The translations under genes and the position numbers were made by a program. From NCBI GenBank assembly GCA_000320605.2, contig KB445792.1:2237581-2301580 (forward strand): DNA of 64,000 nucleotides, written 5' to 3'. Shown here piece by piece: positions 32,625 to 44,902 of this stretch. The notes under the pieces were generated by a model. The model searched no databases. It worked only from the letters and a program-made list of their open reading frames with translations, and was not told the DNA's origin. How positions within the stretch are numbered: position 1 is the stretch's first letter; the number at the start of each line of letters is the position of its first letter. Source of the stretch: Gelatoporia subvermispora B. Lineage: Eukaryota; Basidiomycota; Agaricomycetes; Polyporales; Gelatoporiaceae.

Positions 32625-34624
32625 GGCGAGAGAGAGCACTGCACTAAGCGAATGATTGCCGCGGTGAGAAGAGGCGAGGACCTGGTCCATCCTGCAGCAG
32701 AATGTCGAGGTTAAATACGCCTCGTAGGCGCGAAGTACCATGCGAGGCGTTGGCCAGGCCATGTGCGAGATGGTCATCATGATGCTCGCCACCATGCAGC
32801 TCTAGTGCGCCGGACCAGATGGTACTGAGCGTTTGCTATGTGTTGCGGTGCGCTTCGCCACAGCTTCCCGCCGGGTCCTTGCTTCGCAAATGTTCTCGAT
32901 TGGTATCTTGGTGAGCCCAGAAGTAGATGTCGATGTGCGGTCGATGGATCCGTCGGGTCGCTTGCTTCTCCCGATGTCAGAGCTCCAGTGCAATCCGCGT
33001 GCGGCATGTGGGTGCGGGCAATGTGTCGGGCAGCGCTGTCCGAAGGAATTTGTGAGCAGCGTGGAGAGCTGATGATAACGTCGCCACAGAGCATACCGTC
33101 TCGGACAACGAGACGCGAGTTTCGGATGCAGCATGGCATGGAAGTGGAATTGTTGGACGTGGAGGCATCATGGTCATGTCGGTAGGGAAGGAGGAGCAAT
33201 CACATTTCCAGCCATCGCCTGTGTCCCACGTGGCCTCCCGATCACAAGATATCACCTCCGTGGTTCGCTCCGCACTCGGTTGATGATCACCCTAATGGCA
33301 CTACAACGCCTTGCTGCTCTGCTAATGGTTCTGACTTGAAGGGTTTGTTGGACATGTCCCATTGCATCTGCTCGTGAAACCCGCACCTCATGGCTACACG
33401 TGCGCCGATTGCCCTTCTCTACATTACAACATCAGCGGTGATTGGAACCAAGGAAGGTTCAAACAGACATGCTCTTCGAAGTATACCCTCTACCGCCCAC
33501 ATGTACCCCGCATGGTGATGCCCAACCTTCTTGCTCAGCGAAGCCCGGTCCAGCCCTTGCCGGGGGATCGCGCCACTGTGATAATGGTCCGGTGGAAATT
33601 AAAGCCTGTAGATCTCCGCGTGGCTTACCCTGGTCTACCCAAGGAAGTACTCTAAGCCTCGAAATTCGGATGGATGCTTAACTCCGTACACGCTATCAGG
33701 ACGTATGCAATTGTGTAACTACACCAGTGCCATAGAGCTCACATCTCTGACAATGTCCAATACATATAACACCATGCAGTAACTTGCTCACTTTGTCATT
33801 CATTCATGCGCAGTAGACGCTACACGGATTTGAACGGTGTGATATTCAGCGTTGCTCTGGCACCCGAAGTCGGGTATGCACATGCTCCAATGATCGATTT
33901 CTGGGCTATACCCTCGACATTTCCGTTCAGTTCCATCAGCATAGCCCTTATGCGTTTCAAGCAGTCATGACCCGTAGATAAGACCAATTAGATGGGCGCA
34001 TACAAACAAGGAAGCGAGGGAAGTACACCATTATTGAAATCGGCGAAGCGACAGAGATACGCTCCGCGACAACCATACCATACACTTTCTGGACGTCCCT
34101 AACTCGGAGTCCCAACGTGACCACCCACAAGTCCCATCCCGTGTGAATGGCATGTATATATGAGATATCAGAATGACCCAGGACTGACGTATGTGGCATA
34201 TACAACCGTCCTTGTCTGGCCCTGGGTAGATGATAGTGCATGCTTTCAAGTAGACTCAAGCCGTCGTGCTGGTCTCCTGTTCACTCCAGTGCGATTTGGA
34301 TGTAAGATGTCTGTCTCTGGCTTTTCAGAAATTGACGCCACTGCCAGCAGCATCCATCCTGACTGTAGCGGCTGCACAGAATCAACGACGCTTGCAGCTT
34401 GCTCGCGGTTCCCGCTCCCGGATACACGACGCGTCGAGATAACGTGACATGTGTTAATGTATCACGTGCAAACTTTTTGGCGGCGTCTAACGAACACGCC
34501 TGAAGCTTGAAGTGCACTGGCAGTGGCTGAGCTATTCAACTGCACTTCTGAACGCTGGACTATCGCCTCGAGCAAGTTGATATTTGCCTATTACTGAACT
34601 ACACTACTACGCTTCTCTGTCAAG
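32625..34624. other. Intergenic, no gene recognised
   Basis: Two kilobases between the divergent protease and Elp2 genes. Open frames at 32777-33199 (both strands) and 34031-34517 overlap one another and show no domain. Confidence 0.5.
32711..32717 (-). promoter_or_regulatory. TATA-like box of protease 1
   Basis: TATTTAA on the minus strand, about 90 nt upstream of the protease ATG, at a usual core-promoter distance. Positional inference only. Confidence 0.35.
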
Positions 34625-37600
34625 ATGAGCCGCGCAGAAGTGGCATACGTGGCGGCTTCCACCAATAGACACCCCCACGCCGCAGACGCCTCGGGCTCTT
34701 CGCTTGTGGCATTCGGATCCGGAAAACTGGTGTGCCTTTGGAAGGCTGAGGTGTGTATACGTTCCAAACAGGTGCTATTGTTTGTTTATCGGAATCATAT
34801 AGCACGAAACCGACCGCGGAGTCTATGAGACGCTACCCGGACACGAAGGACTCATTACTTGCGTGCGTTTCGTGCGGAACGACCATTTCTTGAGTGCGGA
34901 TGACAAGGGCTACGTGAGGTCGTGGAGATTGAAGGAGAACCAGGCATGCTTGCGAACCATGTATCTAGTGCCAGCTCAAATGACATGGAAGTTTGTAGTG
35001 GAACACAACATGTGCTGTTCAAGCGCACGAGAAGTCCATCTCCGCTCTTGCTGTGCATGGTAGGATGGTAATTACCGGCGCTTCTGACTCTACCATCAAA
35101 GTGTGGAAATGGTCTGAGCGCGGTGAGCAATCAGCGTGCCTACGGGCAGTGCCAGGATCGAATTTGACCAGGTTAGCAGGCGAGGCAGAGGGGCTGCAAG
35201 CGGAGCAGACACTGTCTCTGAAGGGCAAATATCCCCTGTCATTGGCTGTACATACCCTTCCGGGGGTGCACGGTGAGACATAACTCCTCACCTTTTAGCG
35301 ACTTGTAGATTGAAGTAGGTTCTGCCAGCGACTATCCTAGCGGTCGGGAGCACAGACAGAACAATCCAGGTCTGGACAAGATCTGAAGATACTGTAAGTG
35401 AATCGGATGTTGATAAGTTGTAGTACTGAATTTTCATTTCTCAGTTTGTATCTTCAGCTGTCCTCGCAGGCCATGAGGATTGGGTCCGCAGTCTCGCGTT
35501 CCGTGCATCGGAAAAGGATACCGATCCGCTGATTCTGGCATCTGGCTCGCAAGATGCCACGATACGCCTCTGGAACATCGAGTCGTATAACAAACGCACT
35601 CTAGAAATCGGGGCCTTGTCGCAGCAAGCAGAGCTCAGTGACGAACTCTTGGATGCATTCGAGGCGTCACTGGCGGACCTCGCTGACGCAGAAGAGGGGG
35701 GACGCCAAATCTCACTTAAAAGACATATTCTCACTGTTAAAACTGGAGAGCAAAGGTCTGTATTCTCCCCTTTGCATATTTCTTGAACCTCACGACCATT
35801 GCAGTTCGCAGCAGTTCTCGATTACCTTTGACGCGCTCCTTGTCGGCCACGAAGCCGGCATCACCTCCCTATCATGGCGTCCTCCAAGCCTCTCTACACC
35901 CGTCCCGACTCTGCTCTCCACGTCTACCGACTCTTCCCTCATCCTCTGGTCGCCGTCCACCATCCTTACCTCCGGACAGGACGGCGCGACGTCCATCTGG
36001 ATTAACCGCCAACGCTTCGGCGATGTTGGTGGGCAACGCCTCGGCGGCTTCGTCGGCGGGCTGTGGGCGCGGCGCGGGATGGAAGCATGCGCATGGGGCT
36101 GGAGCGGCGGCTGGCGGCGGTGGCGCTGCAGCGACGACCCGGACATGGCCGCGCAGGACCCGCAGCATGAGCTGTGGAATGAGGTCGGTGCGATCAGTGG
36201 CCACAATGGTCCTGTCAGAGGAATTTCGTGGAGCCCGCAAGGGAGTTTCTTACTTTCTGCGGGGTACGTCTCCGCAATATTCTCAGAATCCATGTGACTC
36301 ATGCGCATCCGTTAGCCTAGACCAGACCACGCGGATACATGGCGAGGTTCCGGGGCACGATGCGAATGGGGCCGCACTTCGTGTTTGGCATGAACTTGGT
36401 CGGCCGCAGGTACATGGATACGACTTGATGGGCGTAGAGTTTCTTGACAACTTGCGCTTCGTGAGCATTGCGGACGAGAAGGTCGCTCGCGTGTTCGAGG
36501 CGCCACGAGAATACGTGGAGACGGTCAAAAATCTCGGCGTGGCAGAATTCAATGAGGACGAGGTATGTCCAGATAACCTCCAAAGGACGGTGAGCCTGAA
36601 GCTTTTGGCCTGATAGACTACTCGACCCCGAGCTGCGACCGTGCCACCACTTGGTTTGTCTAACAAAGCCATCAATGAAGGTGCATTAGTTCACTTTCTG
36701 ACAGCCTCTGTTTGCACCAACGCAAGTGTCATCTATCAGGAACTGTAGAGAATTACACCTACGACATTGCCCGGGCAAACAGACGACCTTTTGAGGGAGA
36801 GCTTGCTGCGATGACACTTTGGCCCGAGACTGAGAAGATCTTCGGCCACGGATACGAGGTACATCTGATTCTTGATCATGAGTTTTTCTCTTTTAACTTC
36901 TTCCAGTCCATTACTCTCGCAGTTTCAGATTCGAAAAAGCTCGTCGCGACAGCTTGCAAGGCTACCAGTCCAGATCACGCAGTGGTTCGCGTGTACGATA
37001 CAGAGAAGTGGCAGCCGGTAGGGAAACCACTGCCTGGTCATGCATTGACCGTGACACAAGTGGCATTCAGCCCCGATGACAACCTGATCCTCTCTGTCTC
37101 TCGCGATCGCTCGTGGCGCCTGTTCCGCAGAGACGGTGGTAAGCCTTTCTCCTCACTACAATATTCACGACAATGAAATCTGGTCAGACGGCTTTGCTCC
37201 CGTTGCGGCCGACAAGTCGCATGGGCGAATCATCTGGGACTGTGCATGGGCACATGAAGGCGATGTCTTCGCTACCGCATCGCGAGACAAAACGGTACAG
37301 GGTTCACTGTGTTACACGAATAAGGCATGTCAGACTGATATGGCCGGCGCAGGTGAAAATTTGGCATCCGGTTGCAGCAGGCGACCTCAGTCGCTGGTCG
37401 GCAATCCAGACGATCAAAACGAGCGAAGCGGCCACGGCCGTGAGCTTCGCGCCCTCGGATGAGCGTGGCAGGTGTGTTGGCAGTCATTGCCATGCGATTT
37501 TGGCTTAGATTTGGTGTCCAGGCGAAGGCTTGCAGTTGGGCTCGAGTCCGGCGAGATCATTATCTACTCAACTGCACAGGCGGAATTGTCGGGGTGGTCG

Positions 37601-37806
37601 TCAGATCTCACCATACCTGCCGGGTAAATCCTGTTCACTCAGAGTTCAGCGTAACACGTACTCACACCTGGGGTAGGACTGCACATGTGGACCAAATACA
37701 TCATATAAGATGGCGACCGACTGAGAACGGGGCAGAGCAACTTGCAAGCTGCAGCGAAGATGGTACATTGAAGGTATTGACAATCCAGATTATGGGTACG
37801 GGATGA
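34625..37806 (+). CDS. ELP2: Elongator complex subunit 2 (WD40 protein)
   Basis: Double beta-propeller scaffold of the Elongator complex, which makes the cm5/mcm5 modification of wobble uridine in tRNAs. The start MSRAEVAYVAASTNR is followed by a chain of WD-repeat exons: GHEGLITCVRF, GRMVITGASDSTIKVWKWSE, LAGHEDWVRSLAF with ASGSQDATIRLWNIES, LLVGHEAGITSLSWRP, ISGHNGPVRGISWSPQGSFL, GHALTVTQVAFSPDDNLILS and DQIHHIRWRPTENGAEQLAS, ending DGTLKVLTIQIMGTG. The Elp2-specific block around DQTTRIHGEVPGHDANGAAL and WHELGRPQVHGYDLMGVEFL is diagnostic. About ten short introns. Full length is roughly 800 residues, normal for the family. Exact exon ends near 35300 and 36650-36780 are uncertain. Confidence 0.92.
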
Positions 37807-38049
37807 ATGGAGACAGAGTGCGAGGCGGTGAGTAGAAAGGCCAAGGAAAGCTATCAGTATACAGTGTAGGTATGGGATTAGACCCAAGAACTAGTAACGA
37901 GACATTCGGATAGTTGTGACGTTGGCCAAGGGTATAACACAGTAGAATGCGCGTAGCGACATTATAAATAACAACCAGCAGCATGAGACAAGACAGCTTG
38001 AAAGTACGTACAGAGCAGCGGTAGGGATACACATCGTCGGCGGACTGGA

Positions 38050-41000
38050 TTAAACAATGTCGCGGAGGCTCATCGGGACTTCAGGCTGAAGTGACAATTA
38101 ATTAGCGGTAATACCATGTGCTGAGGTGCAGACACTTACGCATTTGATCCTGTACAGCAACGAGCATTAGAAGGTGAGCACAAGACACAATAAGATCCAA
38201 GGACTGACTTATAGAAGCATTCAATGGAGCGCAGCATTTCGACGTCACCGCCGGTCGCGGTGACGAAGTTAACGATGACGCCAGCGCGAGAATAGCTGGG
38301 CGCAATCGCGGGTGCCACGCTGAATTACATTTAGCATATTGGACCTAACAAGGACAGCAGCCAGGTGAATACCCACCGGTGAGCGTACTCCTCAACAGCT
38401 TTGGGCAGGTCTGTACGAGTCTTACTGAGCGAATAGTTCCACAGTCCTTGATCAACACATACCATAATTGATGATAAGGGGTATCTGCGATACCTCCGGT
38501 GTCTTCACCTGTACGTCATAGACAACCAGAACCTTCGTTCTAGATTGACGTAACAGCCCGGCGGAGACGCCTCTGAACCTATTGAGAGCAGCCATCTTCG
38601 CTGCAGGGTTCATGTCACCGTGCTGGGCAGTTGTCATTAGACAGAATATCGCTGAGAGACACTTTCGCACTCACCAGTGGTACAGCATCTAGACCGCGGC
38701 TGGCAAGCTTGTAGACGACCGCGTCGAGCGATGTCATGCCCCCTACGTGAATGATCGCCTGGGGAACATGATCGAGATCATCGAAGAGATCTGCGAGAGC
38801 ATCAAGCTTCCATTCCCTCGCTTGCGCCGTTTCTGCATTTGATGCGCCTCGACCAGACCCTATGATGCCCAATCCACCAGGAGGCAGTGGCGCATCCGAG
38901 CGTCCACTGGCCGTGAATGCGAGATAGAGGTAGAACTGGCGCAAACCGCGAGCGCCCTGATTGGTGTCGGCATGAGTGACGTTGCCATCCCTGCGGACGA
39001 GCACTCGGATTGGCTCTCGCAGGTGGATAGTCTGCGCGAGGTTCAATACATCCTGGGGGACTGTGTTCGAGAAGAGAGCCGTCTGCCTCTCTACTTGCTG
39101 AGGAACCTCGCCGTTCACCATATCCGATGGCGGAGACGCGCCAATACTTGAGAAACGACGGCCGTTGGCCTGCAGAGGCGCGAACATGGGATTCGCGTTT
39201 GCAGTCTCAAAGAATGGCGGCTGGATGGGTCCTGGAACGGCCGAGGGCGTGGTAGTGCCGGGCGCGCGATTGCGAGGCGGAGGGAGGAGCTTGATGATGT
39301 TAAACACATACTCGTGCAAATTCCGTGCGATCAATTGGTCCACTTCATCGAGCACGAGGAAGCGAACTTCGCCGCCAGACAGACCGCCTGGAGAAGTGAA
39401 AAGGGCATGTAACTTCTGAGGCGTACCACATAAAACGTGCGGCATGTTCTGTTGCAAGAGTCGCAACTCCTGGCTTACATCACCGTTCACGGACGTGGCA
39501 CCCACTCCAAGGGCGGACTTCACACCAATAGGGCCACCCAGATCACGTATCATTCGTTGTGCCTGTGTCGCTTGATCAACAGTAGTCGATATCATCACGA
39601 CCAGAGGGCCGCGGAGGGCAGGACGCGAATTGGTGAGTGCAATATGGATAGCAGGTATAGCGTACGCCGCAATTCGCTCCTGCGTCGGGGGTGCCTGCGC
39701 AATGATGTCTGATCCACGAAGTAGGAAAGGCAAGGCCCTCTGCTGGATCTTGTTGGGTGGGCCAACACTAGAAGGCGCTCATTAGTGACCGCCGTCTCGG
39801 ATACTAAGACAGAACAGCAATGCCCACCCAAATGCAGTCAAAGAGCGCAACAGATCGGGAGCAAGCGCTAGCTGCTCCCACTTCGTAATCAAGGGGCCTC
39901 CGTCACGGGTTGACTGGCCGGAAAGACTCTCAGCCTAGACAGTACACGGTGAGATGAGTAAACGATAGCTGAGTCAGGTAACCTACCCCAGAGTCGCGCC
40001 TGAGCAATCCAGAGACTGAACGGCGCTTGTTGTCACGGAAGTCTTGACGAAGCGCACCATTCGGCGAGTCGGTGTTGCGCATGGGGAGCTCCAAATTGCC
40101 CGCTGACCACGTGCGCATCGGCGGGTTGGGAAGACGAGGTCCTGGCCTGTTCTCTGGGCGGCCAGGTAAACCCATTCCGAGTATGGAGTTCGAGGATATC
40201 ACAGAAGGGGGAGATATGCTGCCGCCATTGAGTTCGCTCTGGGGCAAAGATTGGGCAAGAATCTGCGACTCTCGCATAGCCGAGTTGGAATGGTATTGCT
40301 GCGTCTGCAGAGCGAGAAGCTGCCCGACAGACGTGGTGAGGGTATTCAAACGGGTTGAGATGCTGGTAATATCGTCCGAAGGTGGAGATTGGTTAGGTGC
40401 AACAGGACTTATTGATGCTCTAGAAGTATTGAGGCCGGGATGAAGCAATCCTTGGCTCGGCGGACTGGTGGCTGCGAACGGATCACGGAACTCTGGCGGT
40501 GTGGTGACACCAAGGCTCCGGTCCAACAGCATGTCGATCTTGCGATGCACTTCGCCGAGGTCGCGTTGCAGCTCCCGCGTCGTGTACTCACACCGCACGA
40601 GCCGATCTAAGATATCGTGAATGAATGGCGAAGCCTTGAGTTGCGCCTCAAAACTTGTCGAGAGTTCCATGCTAGAGGCGAAGTGACTACCGGAATCTAA
40701 GGATGAAGCTGGGGAGGATGAAACAAATGGTGCATGCATGAAGGATGACCTCGGTTGACCACCATCGATAGTGGCGACTGGGGGAGTGTTGAGACGATCT
40801 CTTCCTCGGCCGATGATGTTGCCGTAGAGGGACGCATGAGTCATCGCTGGGCCCGTTGATACCGATGCTGGGGTATCTTGAGACTCGGACGCACTATCGA
40901 TACTAGCTGACATGCTAGGCTCCCTGGTAAGAGGAAGGGGAGACCGCCCCTCCGAGTTGGCTGGTGGCTGTGTCGCGGGAGGGTGATGTGGTCCCTCGCT

Positions 41001-41261
41001 GAGCGGATCGAGAGGCCCTCCAGCTTCCACGATCCGATCGTGGTTCTCTTGAGGCGGACTAGGTGAAGACCTAAAGGAACGGAAGTCGGAAGGAGAGACC
41101 GACAGCGATGAGCTGGACGTGTTGGGATGCTGTCCTTGACGAGCGGTCAGACTGAATCCCAGGCCCGAGTTTCTCCCTACATCTTCACCGCCCTTCAGCG
41201 CACCGGGGAAAAACGGGGTCGACGTCGGGTTTAACGCAGCACTCCTCGACATCGTATCCAT
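38050..41261 (-). CDS. Catalytically dead eIF4A-like DEAD-box protein with long N-terminal extension
   Basis: An eIF4A-type two-RecA-domain protein in which most motifs needed for ATP-driven unwinding are changed. A long Ser/Pro-rich N-terminal region (about 430 residues, with a helical patch DILDRLVRCEYTTRELQRDL) precedes the core. The Q-motif region is kept (KWEQLALAPDLLRSLTAFG, NKIQQRALPFLLRGSDIIAQ), but the Walker A position reads AQAPPTQERIAAY instead of AxxGxGKT. Motif II is DEVD, motif III S-N-T, the motif V site reads VKTPEVSQ and the motif VI region HRVAPAIAPS lacks the arginines. HGDMNPAAKMAALNRFR is still recognisable. It ends MSLRDIV with TAA at 38050-38052. Start: ATG at 41261, with others at 41306 and 41252. 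A role in translation or RNA binding as a pseudoenzyme is inference. Confidence 0.82.
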
Positions 41262-41759
41262 GTCAGTTGTGAATGAATGAGCAACGATCAGACTGGGGGT
41301 CAACATCGCCGAATCCCGACGGTGAGCCGAGCGTAGTGAGATCACAGAGATAGGATAAGACCCACCTCTAAGCACAAGCCATCCAGGCGGTATGAAGGAA
41401 AAAAAGAGGAGATGGTGAGAAGAGGCACGAGAACGAGCCAGCTCAGGTTGGAGCTGTGGGCTGGAGTTGGCCAAACCAGACTCGCCAGCTGTTACCGGCT
41501 CTTGCGACAGGTTTGATTTGCGGCTTACGAAACATATCACTATCCAGGGTTAGAGCCGACTCTCTCACAAGCCAAACTTCCTGATGCGATCAATTTTCTG
41601 ATATTCAGCAATCCGGGGTTGCTACATAATACATGGGATATGGATATGGCATGATATGGCTAAGACATCGCGCAGCGTCAACAAGTGAGAGGAGATAAAT
41701 GTCAGTACGAGCCAGATATACGAAACTGTCAGGATTGGGCGGAAAGGGCTATGCTATCT
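41262..41759. other. Intergenic, no separate gene seen
   Basis: The pseudo-helicase open frame continues upstream to 41540, but lacks a better start. The remainder is the 3' flank of the RRM gene. Confidence 0.5.
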
Positions 41760-42837
41760 CTAAATCAAAGTCTTGGGGAAGGAGATACCCATCAGCCGAT
41801 GCTTTGACTGCGGCGGACGCACTCGAGGCGTCAAGCCCTCACCCGATGGGCCTGCCTCCGGCTGACGAGTAGACTCGCTGACATTTAGGTCAAGCATCTC
41901 GCTCGCCACGATTGTCCTGTTCACCGTGACCTTTCTAGTGCCACGTGTAAGTGTCATTGTGGCTGCTTCAGTCGCTGCCACTCACTTGGTATAATCCACC
42001 AGCACCTCCACCGTGGATTTCGGCACAGGCCGCGGTGCTGTTCCACGCTGTCTTTGTTCGTACGCGATACGGGTCTTTTGAACCTCAGGCAGGTCCGCAG
42101 CGCTGTAGCAGACCTGTTGAAAGATGGTGAATATTGGATCAACGCGACGAGCAGGCCGACAGTACCACGATCGTGAGATCACCCAGTTTGGCTCCATTCA
42201 ACTGGTCGACTGCTTTCTTGGGAGCGGACTGCTCGTAGAACTCGACTGAAGCATACTGCAAGACAGCCAACTTTGTCAGGACAAAAATTCGCAGGGCGCC
42301 AAGTACGGAGAACTCACGTAGCCTGCGCCCATACGCATCTGAACACGAGCGATGGTCCCACACCCCCTGAAGATATCGCGAATCATGGGCTCGGTAATCG
42401 AGGGGATGAGCTTATTTGAATCAAACCCGTCAGTTTAGACCCAAATCACGGCCACGAGGGATCAACTTACGCCGCCCACGAAAACGAAGGACCACAACCC
42501 CGGCTTCAGCCCTGAACGCCTTTTGACCTTGCCACGTTTAGCAGCCATCCTGACGCGTTCCCGCTGGATAGTAGGATCGGGACTAGTGGCGCGTGCCTTG
42601 CCCTTCCCTTTGTCTTTACTCGCCTTCCTGGAGGAAGGCCCCGGAGAAGGCGGCCGGGTTCGAGAGCTGGTACCAGCTTCAGGGCGCATAGTCATCTCGG
42701 CGAGGTGCTGGATGCATAGGGTCAATACCAGTAACACCAGAAGATGTTGCCACACGAACCCTAGACAGGTGGGGGTTTGGCGTCGGAGAAGGGGACCTGG
42801 GTGGCGGAGTAGAACTCGTGCAACGGTAACGGCCCAT
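41760..42837 (-). CDS. RRM-domain RNA-binding protein
   Basis: Protein with one RNA-recognition motif; partner unknown. Exon 1 (42837-42760) encodes MGRYRCTSSTPPPRSPSPTP to PHLSR and joins through a 52-nt intron, in phase, to HLAEMTMRPEAGTSSRTRPP. A basic Lys/Arg region follows. The RRM is spread over three exons: LWSFVFVGG, LIPSITEPMIRDIFRGCGTI with ARVQMRMGAG, then YASVEFYEQSAPKKAVDQLN. A C-terminal exon carries VCYSAADLPEVQKTRIAYEQ, and the last exon ends KHRLMGISFPKTLI. The RNP-1-like segment GAGYASVEF is fairly typical. An alternative reading without the 52-nt intron would start further upstream from a GTG. I cannot assign an orthologue. Confidence 0.7.
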
Positions 42838-44272
42838 GTTGTGTCTAGAGAACTTGCTGGACGACTACGAGGTATTCTTGCTCTTAAGGAATGACGATCC
42901 CGAAGTTTGATACGTTGAATAACCTTGCGCGTGGCCGGGTGCACGTCGGGGGCGAATGACGTCGAGAACTTACCTCGATTCTTGCTTAATGACCGAGAGA
43001 GCTCACCCGCGAGTCTTGAGGTAGCGGAGAGAATGTCGGGATGCTCAGACACAACTCACGGCCAATTTATATCTGCGGGCGAGCACCCTCGAACAGCTTA
43101 TGTCTGTGGTCCAAGCACTGTGGCTGCTAACCGTGACCGTGAGATATGCAAAGCATCAAGGTCAATAGCCACGAGTCGATAGGAAAAGCAGAAGCAAGCG
43201 CGCGCGGTTGCCCCTTTGGCGCGGGATCCGAAGCGCCACGTGCTCAGAGAAGTGTTGCGGCCACAGCGGCTCTGTGGCACACTCACACTAGCGACAGTCC
43301 ACAGCGTCATTCTCGTCGGGTTTCCGTCTCTTCATCCTGCTTGCCGTACCAGATGGCGTCCACAGTCCGCCTATATCGTTCTGTCGTCCGGGAATTGAAC
43401 AGATCCGTCTGTATTGCGTGCTTGTAAACCGGCTGCCAACACTGAGGATTACTGTTCCAGGCGATTGCGCCCCGGGAAACGAGAAACAAGGTTATAGCGT
43501 CACATTTCCGTAAAATCTTCGAGGACAGCCTCCAAGGAACCAAGTCAGATCGTTTTGAGAAAGAGGCTCGAGATGCGATTACCTTTTTGCGCTCACAACG
43601 CGTGTACAAAGTCAGTGATGGCACCCAATATCCGTGATTTTGCCTTGATTGCTTGCGTCACAACCAGGAGCTCTTGGATCGGTACAATCCACTTCATGAC
43701 CTGACGACAGAAGAAAGGATCAAAGCGACAGCCCGTCGAGTTGGACTTGACATGCCTTTGACGCCGGAGGGTGAAGAAGACAAGTGAAAATCGTCGGCCT
43801 TTTCCCATTACGTATGCAGTCGGTGCCCACGGCATCTGCACACCCAAGGCCAAACAGAGATATCCCTCAACTTTATCCTTGTCCCAGGCCTTGGGTCTCA
43901 CATTGTTCTGAAGAGGCCACAGCGACAGACTTGCATCAAGTCTGACGACGCGGTCGGAGGCCCGAGCCCTGGTTCTTCCCAGCTACACTCTCGCACACCG
44001 CAGCACCCATTTTGAATGGAGCTCCTTGAAAACTCATTTGTATACAGGTTACCTACATATGAAATACTACCAAGTTGAGTGTTACGGGGATGGCTATCTC
44101 CCGCCAGCTGGTTGCACGATGTTGGAGGTATTCTACATGTCGGTGTCGATATTGCGGTCGAGAGCATCTTAGATCTGGCTGGAATTTTGCGTGAGCACGA
44201 TCCCCAGTGGTTGAAATGTCGGAACGTCGTTTGCAGTGGTAGTGGTCGTGTGGGAAGCTTGAAGAAAATGGT
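42838..44272. other. Intergenic with an orphan coding-like segment
   Basis: About 1.4 kb between the RRM and SmF genes. On the minus strand, about 43990-43593 is open in one frame and reads like a protein interior, with DASLSLWPLQNNVRPKAWDK, GYLCLALGVQMPWAPTAYVM and RRFSLVFFTLRRQRHVKSN, ending in a TGA. No start or upstream exon is evident. It may be the remnant of a gene or of a transposon-borne protein; I do not recognise the family. Confidence 0.3.
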
Positions 44273-44762
44273 TTATTCCGGAGGGGCCTCCCTGTGAAAA
44301 CGGACAGAATGAGATTGAAGAACGACGGTGGCAAAAGAAATAGACTTATAATGTACAATACATTGTTACACCTGTTTGGAAAAGGGCCCAAAACTCTCGT
44401 CAGCTCAACGACCGCGGGCAAAATGCTACTCTTACTCACCGGATGAAGACCTCTCCAAGCGCGCCGTTCGACTTCCCATCCTGGAATTCCTCCGTGTTGG
44501 CCAGCTGTCCAACGTTCCCATACATATCAGAAAATGTAGATAGCGAACTAAGAGAGATCGCTTGTTACAGACCTGGAGGTTCATGTACCCATCTGTGCTG
44601 ACCAGGAAACCCTTGTACTCGAGGCCCCACTTCAGCCGAACGTAGACGGGCTTGCCCGTCAGCTCTTGGATGAAGGGCTTAGGGTTCACTGGATTGACCT
44701 ATACCATCGTCACGGCTCAGCAAGACTCGAGGAAGGCGAGTTAGAATACGAACCGCAGACAT
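44273..44762 (-). CDS. SMF1: Small nuclear ribonucleoprotein SmF
   Basis: Core Sm-ring protein of spliceosomal U1, U2, U4 and U5 snRNPs. Exon 1 encodes only MSA; a GT-AG intron joins it to [20 protein letters not shown]. The Sm1 motif reads [20 protein letters not shown]. The next exon gives [20 protein letters not shown], and the last has the Sm2 motif CNNVLYI. The expected Arg-Glu after CNNVLYI is not reached by a canonical splice: the frame runs through a TATAAGTC sequence, and the exon that would give REAPPE and TAA at 44273-44275 is one base out of phase with the GTC donor. The 3' end is therefore provisional. The rest matches the roughly 80-90 residue family well. Confidence 0.85.
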
Positions 44763-44817
44763 GGTGGATGGCAAGAGAACACGTGCGGACTTCAAAAGCG
44801 CGTACGCTGCTCGCGCA

Positions 44818-44823
44818 TATAAA
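44818..44823 (+). promoter_or_regulatory. TATA box in the SmF/NC2-beta divergent promoter
   Basis: TATAAA on the plus strand, 80 nt upstream of the NC2-beta ATG and 56 nt upstream of the SmF ATG in the opposite direction. The two genes are only 140 nt apart. Confidence 0.45.
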
Positions 44824-44902
44824 GCCGCCGCGTTCGGAAAGTACGGCGTCTCGCTTTCGGTGGCTCCCCGTTTTCTACATTCTCTACACACACAACACGA
44901 CT

